Shown one piece after another: positions 59,001-64,000 of a stretch of DNA of 64,000 nucleotides. The notes beneath the pieces were generated by a model. That model was given only the letters and a program-made list of their open reading frames with translations. It was not told the origin of the DNA and made no database searches. The translations under genes were made by a program, and so were the position numbers. Positions within the stretch are counted from its first letter, which is position 1. Each line of letters starts with the position of its first letter. Source of the DNA: Bifidobacterium sp. ESL0790 (GTDB lineage Bacteria > Actinomycetota > Actinomycetes > Actinomycetales > Bifidobacteriaceae); the NCBI RefSeq assembly GCF_029395435.1, contig NZ_CP113915.1, positions 434,001 through 498,000 on the forward strand. The letters run 5' to 3'.

Positions 59001-62000
59001 GTAGACGCCCGAGTCGGAGGTGCCCTTGAAGACGCCCACGCGGATCTGGGCCTGGGCGCGCTGGCCGGTCCAATCCTCCACGGCGTAGGAGAAGGTGTCG
59101 GTGCCGGAGGAGTCGGCGTAGGCCTCGTAGATCATGTAGTTGGCGCCCACCTCGTCGATGCGCCCGTACTTCGGTGCCTTGTTGCCCAGGCCGAGCAGGG
59201 TGTCATCGTCGCCGTCGTTGTCGATGCCGGTCAAGGTGATGGGGATGCGCACCTTCTGCCCGGCGGCCACCTGCGCCTGGGCGTCGTGTGGGGTGGGGGC
59301 GGCCTTGTTGCTCGCGTCCTTGGCGTGCACGGTGATGGTGATGGTGCCGGAGGCCGCGTTGCCGATGTTGTCTTTGACCGTGTAGGTCACCGGGTAGACG
59401 CCCGGGGTGCCGCTGGCCTCGTAACGCACGTTGTCGCCGGAGACGAAGACCAGGCCCTTGAAGGTCTTCTTGTTGTATTGCAGCGTGTTCTGCAGTTTCA
59501 CCGTCGTGCCGTCGGCGTGCGAGACGTGGTCGATGGCGTCGATGGAGACCACGCCGCCGGTGCGCACGTTCGCGTCGATGTTGGCCGCCTTGGGCGCGGC
59601 GCTGGAAGTGGTCAGGGCAGGGGGCTGCAGGACTATCGTGCCGCGCGTGGAGCCGGCCTCGTTGGCCACGGTGTAGCTCAGCTGCACCGGTTTGGTGGGG
59701 ATCTGGCGGGCGGTGAGATAGACGCGGTTGTGGGCCACGAGGCCCGTCTTGATGCCGAGTTTCGGATCGACGTTGACGGAGGTGACGGAGAGCACGCCGC
59801 CCATCGGGTCGGTGTCGTTGGTCAGCGGCTCCACGATGGCCGTGCGGTCGGCGCCCAAAAGCGCCACGTCATTGGCCGCAATCGGCTTGGCCGACTGGTC
59901 GGTGACCGGCTGCACCTCCACGCGCGCCAGGCCCTGCGCCTCGACGCTGCCCTGGGTGATGGTGTAGGGCACGTAATAGGTGCCGGGATTGCTGGCCCTG
60001 AACGTGAAGGAGAGGTCGGCGGAATTGGCCGAGGTCGTGGTGCCCGCCGGCGCGTTGACGGAGGTGAGCAGCGGCGGCTGGGCGCTGGTGCCATGCACGT
60101 ATTGTTTGAGCGCCACCGTGGTGGTCGTGTCGGGTGTAGTGGTCTTGCTCACCGCGTCGATCAGCGCGGGCAGCGTGTTGTCCGGGCGCACCGAGAAGTA
60201 GACGAGCCCGGTGCCGGTGGCGCGTCCGTCGGAGGCGGTGACCTCCACGGCCACGCGGCCACCCGTCAGGGAACCGGTGTTGAAGACCAATTGGCCGTCG
60301 GCTCGCGTCGATATGGCCACCTGGCTGTTGTTCTGCGCCACCGCCGAGGTGAGGGTGAGTGGATCGCCCTCCGGGTCGGTGAACGAGCCCAGGGCGTTGA
60401 CGGTGATCGTGCCGCCCTGCTCCACCTCGTATTCGGGGGGCGTGTCGCTTTGCGCGGGCGGCTGGTTGGCCATGCCCGCCGAGATGGTCAGGGAGACGGT
60501 GGCCTCGCTGGTCTGGCCGCGCCCGTCGTTGATCTCATAGGTGAAGGAGGTCTTGCCCGGCTTCGCGTTGGTGGCGTCGAGCTGGAGGTATCGGCCGGCG
60601 TAGACCGGGGCCACGGTGACGCCCGAGCCCTGCACCGGGCCCACCTTGGAGATGTGGAGCACCGAGCAGTCGGTCTGCTCGTCGTTGCGCAGCACGTCGA
60701 GGATCTGCTGGCCGCCCACGCGCGCGCCGAACTCGTCGTCCTGGGCCTTGATGCTGCCGGACTTGGCCGAGCAGGTGGGCTTGAACTCCTTCTGGTTGTT
60801 GGCCGAATCGCTGTTCTGCTGCTGGTTGGTGGCCTTCTTGGTCTCCACCTGCCTCCACTGGATCTTGATGACCTTGGTGGATTGGTCGGGGTTCCACACG
60901 TTGCCGTTGGTCACGTCGTTGAGGACGACGAGCCGGTGGTTGGTGCGGAAGACGAGCTGCGAGGTGGGGGAGACGGATTCGAGGGTCTTGAACGTGGCCT
61001 TGGCCGCTCCCGTCCCGGTGTCGGCCGCGCCGTCTGGCGAGCATACGCGTATATAGTTGTGCGCCTCCTGCGACCATGCGGCGTAGACGCAGCCGTTGGA
61101 CGAGACGGGTTGCGCGGCCTCGGCCTTGCCGCCGTTGGGGTAGCTCGCGGCCTTGTTGCCGTGCTTGAAATCGACGGTGAACACGGCGTCGCTCGAGGCG
61201 GCCGCCACCCAGTCGCCCTGCTCGCCGTCGGTGGCGGGCGCCTGCAGCCTGATCTTGCCCTTGGCCGTCAGATTGACCTGGCCACCCTGGAAGATCAGGG
61301 AGTCGCCGGTGGCGATGACCGGCCGGTCGCCCACCACGGTGAAGCTTTCGGCGTTGACCTGCTTGCCGTCGGTCAGCGATTTGAGCTCCTTGGTCCCGGA
61401 GTGCGCGTCGTCCATCTTGATCACCATGCCGTCGGCGGGCCGGTAGCCGTAAACCGCGCCGTCGTGGGTGACGGCTACCTTGCCGTTGGTTCCCAGCCGC
61501 ATCTGCGGGGCGGCGGTGGTCGGCGAGATGGAGTCGAGGTTGTTGGACTGGCCGGTCCACACATTGCCGGTCTTGGTGTTGAGGAAGGCCGCGGTCTGCC
61601 CGCCGATGAACGTGACGGTGGAGCTTTTCATGTCGCTTTTGCCGTGGATGCCGAGGGTGGAGGCCTGGATGCCCTGGGCCTTGGTGCCGTCGCTCAGCAC
61701 GGTGTCGTCGTCGTGCTGGGCGACGTCGAAGGAGGGGGTGGTCGGCGAGATCGCGCCGTTGACCTGCTTGAGCTTGACGTTGAACCGGGCGGCCTTGCGG
61801 TCCTTGAGGGAGGTGACCCACACCGTGCCGTCGTCGAGGTGCACGTGGGCGCGGGTGAGGGTGTTGATGATGATGGCGCCGGCCACGACGCCCAGGAGGA
61901 GCAGCAGGACGAGCACCGGGGTGAGCCACCGGCGGTTGGTCTGCGAATTCAATCGTTTGAACGACAGGCGGATACGATGCCTTCTGGCACGTGTGCTTGA

Positions 62001-62012
62001 AGTCTTGCTCAT
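56013..62012 (-). CDS. Giant Ig-like/fibronectin-III surface protein
   Basis: The ~1999-residue protein has a basic cytoplasmic start and one membrane helix (LTPVLVLLLLLGVVAGAIII). A propeller-like region comes next (about 60-390), then many tandem Ig/cadherin-like modules (for example GGTITVNALGSFTDPEGDPL). Near the C terminus are at least two Fn3 domains (VSLSWTPGSANGSPITDYQV, VVVSWADATYTGSKPDDYLV). It has no LPxTG or second membrane helix, so it is anchored at the N terminus and projects outward. It lies between the kinase and MoxR genes and could be an adhesin or kinase-linked sensor. The start at 62012 follows AAGGGCGAG; TAAAGT at about 62050 is a possible -10. An upstream GTG (62045) is possible. 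Confidence 0.85.
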   Translation of the reverse strand: MSKTSSTRARRHRIRLSFKRLNSQTNRRWLTPVLVLLLLLGVVAGAIIINTLTRAHVHLDDGTVWVTSLKDRKAARFNVKLKQVNGAISPTTPSFDVAQHDDDTVLSDGTKAQGIQASTLGIHGKSDMKSSTVTFIGGQTAAFLNTKTGNVWTGQSNNLDSISPTTAAPQMRLGTNGKVAVTHDGAVYGYRPADGMVIKMDDAHSGTKELKSLTDGKQVNAESFTVVGDRPVIATGDSLIFQGGQVNLTAKGKIRLQAPATDGEQGDWVAAASSDAVFTVDFKHGNKAASYPNGGKAEAAQPVSSNGCVYAAWSQEAHNYIRVCSPDGAADTGTGAAKATFKTLESVSPTSQLVFRTNHRLVVLNDVTNGNVWNPDQSTKVIKIQWRQVETKKATNQQQNSDSANNQKEFKPTCSAKSGSIKAQDDEFGARVGGQQILDVLRNDEQTDCSVLHISKVGPVQGSGVTVAPVYAGRYLQLDATNAKPGKTSFTYEINDGRGQTSEATVSLTISAGMANQPPAQSDTPPEYEVEQGGTITVNALGSFTDPEGDPLTLTSAVAQNNSQVAISTRADGQLVFNTGSLTGGRVAVEVTASDGRATGTGLVYFSVRPDNTLPALIDAVSKTTTPDTTTTVALKQYVHGTSAQPPLLTSVNAPAGTTTSANSADLSFTFRASNPGTYYVPYTITQGSVEAQGLARVEVQPVTDQSAKPIAANDVALLGADRTAIVEPLTNDTDPMGGVLSVTSVNVDPKLGIKTGLVAHNRVYLTARQIPTKPVQLSYTVANEAGSTRGTIVLQPPALTTSSAAPKAANIDANVRTGGVVSIDAIDHVSHADGTTVKLQNTLQYNKKTFKGLVFVSGDNVRYEASGTPGVYPVTYTVKDNIGNAASGTITITVHAKDASNKAAPTPHDAQAQVAAGQKVRIPITLTGIDNDGDDDTLLGLGNKAPKYGRIDEVGANYMIYEAYADSSGTDTFSYAVEDWTGQRAQAQIRVGVFKGTSDSGVYARDDQVTLRPNTAATVPVAQNDISGDNTDLKISPDLQMQGITGASVVDNMISLKTPPQAGTSYIIYTVHDKAGLSDTGTLTITTDPNAPIEPPTAYDYRVPSAATLDKKSVDVDLSQWIANPSGTADELRVGIDPSAQDHAHVKGGDKSTTVTIDLTDEARSVPYTVTNATYHITSTAFVQVPAYGVFPPTLRPKAPKIKVNAKQSVTINIADYVRVGPGKTAYVDKDSISATKSANSDYYVNDQTLKFTAPRDYAGPASITFTATDGKRDDHAVGKVNKNGVKQAKIVNSAVLTLPITVIGRNVPPPTFSSSTISVAAGEDAKTVDLKALTHAPSGLDDDETDYTYSGGETGGQVTTHLTASGKLSIRADEDATVGSITSIPITIKYSNGTVQAGLTAQVTQSTRPLAQIPSVHRQIKAGDSETVNILNGAFNPFPNKPLTVTDCQADDTAKLKVDCGTNGSITIHAAENIGASSNTVVVGVQDATHSKERQVSGTITLSVIDKPDAPLLSPIAGQPADSMVSLSWTPGSANGSPITDYQVDWGSGNKSCGAVTTCQITGLTNGKSYSFTVRAKNEAGWSKPSVAVDGMPDKVPDAPGSISVTGGYHKVVVSWADATYTGSKPDDYLVTLSNGQSAHTSGLSQTFELDNGAISDGSTFKATVQGHNRAGNGTPGTSSDSATPWGDPDAPSLSLTQPDDSTMTVSASAGNTRNAGCSSISVTGDTEATIDCGGGTSTIAIGDPQYGQNITVHAQVNATKAGASPAVATASKQATYNLAPPDNVRLRREGESCVLRWSGHGKHNGFQVDGAEVGNINQLTTSGAVPWGTCGTHSVAQTLNGMPGPAASDTDGTVYNKKADISGVDVSWADHSHLNVQGTVQTWDHGTATLHIKADGVEKSVPWTTGVVDLPAGISDNASNYKWWIEVQGDPGIANHTSQTDITGPHPMTLDLEPSPLEPPTTLSSRMAARNASATSSNSKHTNQHRSERPITKENR

Positions 62013-62069
62013 ATTCTCGCCCTTGTTCCTCGTTCCCGCTATCACTTTAGTGCAGGGTATGGGTTTTTA

Positions 62070-63491
62070 TCATTTCACGGTGCATGCGATGGACGGCGTC
62101 GGCGACATCCTTCCGTCGCTTCGCACGATGCTGACTTGCACGCAGGTCTGCGACTTGTCCGGGTCGCTGATGGTCAGGCTGGTGTTGTGGGTGATCTTGG
62201 TGTGTGTGCCCGGCGTCGACGTGCCGTTCTCCACGATGGCCCAGGCGTAGCTGTCGCCCGGCTGCGGGTCGGGGTTGGTCCAGGTGAAGGTGATGGAGCT
62301 ACCGTTCGACGTGCCTTTGAGATTGGCCGGGGCGGCAATCGCTTCGTCCTTGTCGGTGCTTGCCACGTCGTCGCGCTGGTGGGTCTTGCCCTGCTGGCTG
62401 GTCGGGGTGTCGTCGCCGACGCTGGTGCGTTTGTCGCTTCTGCCGCTGTCCATATGCGGCACCACCACGAAGGCGAAGATGGCCGCGACGACCACCACCA
62501 CCGCCAGGATCGCCGCGCCGATGATCAGCGGCTTCTTGGAGCGTTTGGGCTTGGGTATGGCCGGATTGGCCGCCCGCCCCTCGTCGCCCTCGCCCCCGAC
62601 GGCCAGTTTGTGGTCGCTGGGGTATGGCCGCTCGTTCTCGGCGACCAGCGGGGTCATGGCCCCGAAGCACTCCTTCTGCGCCTCCTGCAGGGCGCGCGCG
62701 AATTGCAGCGCCGAGGCGTAGCGGGCCCCCGGGTCCTTGGCCATGCCCTTGCGCAGCGCCTTCTCCACCTGGTCCGGCACATTGGCCAGGGAGTGCTTGG
62801 GCAGCTCGTCGTCGACGATATGCTGCGCCAGCTGGTGCTGGGTTCGTGGATGGAACCAGTATTCGAAGGGCGACTTGCCCACCAGCAGCCCGTAGAGCGT
62901 GGCCGCCAGGGAATAGATGTCACTGGCCTCGTCGCCCCCGCCGGTGCCGGTCAGCACCTCGGGCGGGGCCCATGGCACGGAGAATCCGGTGCGCGAATGC
63001 GACTCGTAGACGCTGGTGGAGATGCCGAAATCGGAGAGCGCGGGCAGGCCGTGGGCCGTCACCAGAATGTTGGCCGGCTTGATGTCGCGGTGGATGACGC
63101 CGTGGGTGTGCGCGGTCTGCAGCGCGCCGGCGAGCTTGACCCCGAGGTCGAGCATGGCCCGCACGCCGATGCCGCCCTGGCGCATGATCTCCTTGTAGGA
63201 GCCGTTCGGCGCGTATTCGAGCATCAGGTAGGGCAGGCCCTCGGCGGTTAGGCCTGAGCCGTAGATCGAAAGGATGTAAGGGTGGGTGGAGAGCGAGGCC
63301 ATGATGTCGGCCTCACGGGCGAATGTGGCGTTGAAATCCTTGCCTTGTTTGGATTTGCCGACCTTCACCGCCACGTCTCGCGCGGGGTTGCGCTGGTGGA
63401 AGAGGTAGACGTCCGCCGTCGAGCCGGAGCCGAGCGTGCGGATGAGGTCGCAACCGTCTATCGCTGGCGCGTTGTGTTGCCCGCTATCCAT
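62070..63491 (-). CDS. Eukaryotic-type serine/threonine protein kinase with Fn3-like ectodomain
   Basis: The 473-residue membrane kinase has the glycine loop LGSGSTADVYLF, the Lys in VAVKVGKSK, the catalytic HRDIKPANIL, DFGIS and an APE-like PPEVLTG, all intact. One membrane helix (PLIIGAAILAVVVVVAAIFAF, about 325-346) leads to a short outer domain resembling Fn3 (APANLKGTSNGSSITFTWTN), not PASTA repeats. It heads the seven-gene operon that also encodes a PP2C phosphatase. ATG 63491 has AAAGGGG 7 nt upstream; the TTG at 63509 is rejected. Confidence 0.93.
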   Translation of the reverse strand: MDSGQHNAPAIDGCDLIRTLGSGSTADVYLFHQRNPARDVAVKVGKSKQGKDFNATFAREADIMASLSTHPYILSIYGSGLTAEGLPYLMLEYAPNGSYKEIMRQGGIGVRAMLDLGVKLAGALQTAHTHGVIHRDIKPANILVTAHGLPALSDFGISTSVYESHSRTGFSVPWAPPEVLTGTGGGDEASDIYSLAATLYGLLVGKSPFEYWFHPRTQHQLAQHIVDDELPKHSLANVPDQVEKALRKGMAKDPGARYASALQFARALQEAQKECFGAMTPLVAENERPYPSDHKLAVGGEGDEGRAANPAIPKPKRSKKPLIIGAAILAVVVVVAAIFAFVVVPHMDSGRSDKRTSVGDDTPTSQQGKTHQRDDVASTDKDEAIAAPANLKGTSNGSSITFTWTNPDPQPGDSYAWAIVENGTSTPGTHTKITHNTSLTISDPDKSQTCVQVSIVRSDGRMSPTPSIACTVK

Positions 63492-63505
63492 GCCATTGCC
63501 CCTTT

Positions 63506-63517
63506 TCAAACGTTTGA
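63506..63517. promoter_or_regulatory. Palindrome TCAAACGTTTGA before the kinase gene
   Basis: A perfect 12-bp palindrome with central CG lies 15 nt upstream of the kinase start codon. It has the form of LacI-family operators. The remaining upstream region (63518-63737) is A/T-rich and may hold the operon promoter. Confidence 0.4.
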
Positions 63518-63737
63518 CCCCACTGCCTATCCAAACTTGGGCGACACCGGGTCGCGGAAACGAAGAACATCAATAATGCTAATTGTTACCCTTAACCAAT
63601 GTCGCCCATATCCATATATTTACACAGATGATGCATCTTTTCGGGATTGTCTTCACCATCGAGACGGACGGCGGTGTCCATTTCGTTCATCCCCTGATTT
63701 CCAAGGATTTGTAAGACATTTTGTAAGGGCATGGAAA

Positions 63738-63773
63738 AACGGAGGACCGTGACGCACGCCGCGGTCCTCCGTT
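63738..63773 (-). terminator. Terminator after the alcohol dehydrogenase gene
   Basis: A 12-bp perfect stem (63738-63749 with 63762-63773) is followed on the minus strand by TTTTCC. Confidence 0.85.
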
Positions 63774-63823
63774 CGGTTGTTGGTAATTGCAGGGAGTCCG
63801 GTCCTTTCGGACGGACGGAGTGC

Positions 63824-64000
63824 TTAGAGCTCGACCAGGATCTTCACGTGGTGCTCGCCGTCGTCACGCAGCTGCTTCAAACCTTTTTCCACGAGGTCCT
63901 CGGCCTTGATCTTGTCGGTGATGAACGGGGAGAGGTCGATGTGCTTGTCCTGCACGAGCTTGATCGAATCCGGGTGGTCGTTGCAGTAGGCCAGCGAGGT
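63824..64000 (-). CDS. Zinc-dependent alcohol dehydrogenase (C-terminal end only)
   Basis: The last 58 codons are in the window, from TSLAYCNDHPDSIKLVQ to HVKILVEL, with stop TAA at 63824-63826. The pattern (SxxxNxxxHPxSIKLVxDKHIDLSPFITDK) is the C-terminal end of medium-chain, zinc-type dehydrogenases. The zinc ligands and cofactor domain lie beyond the window, so the substrate cannot be judged. Confidence 0.75.
   Translation of the reverse strand, partial: TSLAYCNDHPDSIKLVQDKHIDLSPFITDKIKAEDLVEKGLKQLRDDGEHHVKILVEL

Noticed and set aside
56166..62000. A 1944-codon open frame opposite the giant Ig/Fn3 gene
   Set aside because: It is the antisense shadow of a high-GC gene. It has biased Val/Gly/Arg/His composition, no domain and no ribosome binding site, while the minus-strand frame has clear domains.

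Overview
The window is high-GC chromosomal DNA of an actinobacterium, most likely Bifidobacterium or a close relative. The evidence is the gene set and order (tad pilus tail, dnaX-recR, split aspartokinase, two DAHP synthases, mutY-hypothetical-rpoB-rpoC), the many TANNNT boxes placed 6-7 nt in front of start codons (leaderless transcription), and a Ser/Thr kinase-FHA-PP2C module. The species cannot be named from the sequence alone.

Layout. 1-1927: end of a tad pilus locus (tadC tail, Flp-like pilin, TadE- and TadF-like proteins) with a small DnaA-box cluster before the pilin. 2018-5592: dnaX-recR. 5933-8760: aspartokinase catalytic and regulatory subunits as separate genes, then asd. 9175-12006: DUF5701 protein and leuA. 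12270-22257: bifunctional PBP (minus), inositol-phosphate synthase, UDP-galactopyranose mutase (minus), SRP RNA, aldo/keto reductase, U32 peptidase, PgeF-like protein and a pyroglutamyl-peptidase homologue lacking catalytic residues. 22502-25731: long coiled-coil protein and aminopeptidase C. 25734-26023: array of five perfect hairpins. 26168-32792: two DAHP synthases, MTA/SAH nucleosidase, HMG-CoA synthase, ACT protein and UPF0210 protein. 32812-33048: four tandem ~60-nt hairpin repeats. 33054-35199: TrmL-like methyltransferase (minus) and a MutY without its iron-sulfur cysteines.

35200-38450 is the clear accessory region. It is an AT-rich three-gene operon encoding an sce7726-type PD-(D/E)XK nuclease-like protein, an sce7725/Beta-family protein, and a zinc-ribbon/HEPN-like + RES-domain (NAD+-consuming toxin family) protein. 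It is bracketed by the mutY 3' end and a decayed second copy of that end, which share an exact 54-bp direct repeat. No integrase or transposase is visible. This is the best candidate for an undescribed (probably anti-phage) system here.

38844-47505: membrane protein, rpoB (TTG start) and rpoC (GTG start). 47680-63491: FHA protein (plus) facing a seven-gene minus-strand operon encoding Ser/Thr kinase, ~2000-residue Ig/Fn3 surface protein, MoxR ATPase, DUF58 protein, transglutaminase-like membrane protein with all three catalytic residues replaced, PP2C phosphatase and LRV protein. Three junctions overlap as ATGA, implying translational coupling and a phospho-signalling/envelope module. The window ends inside a zinc-type alcohol dehydrogenase gene (minus).
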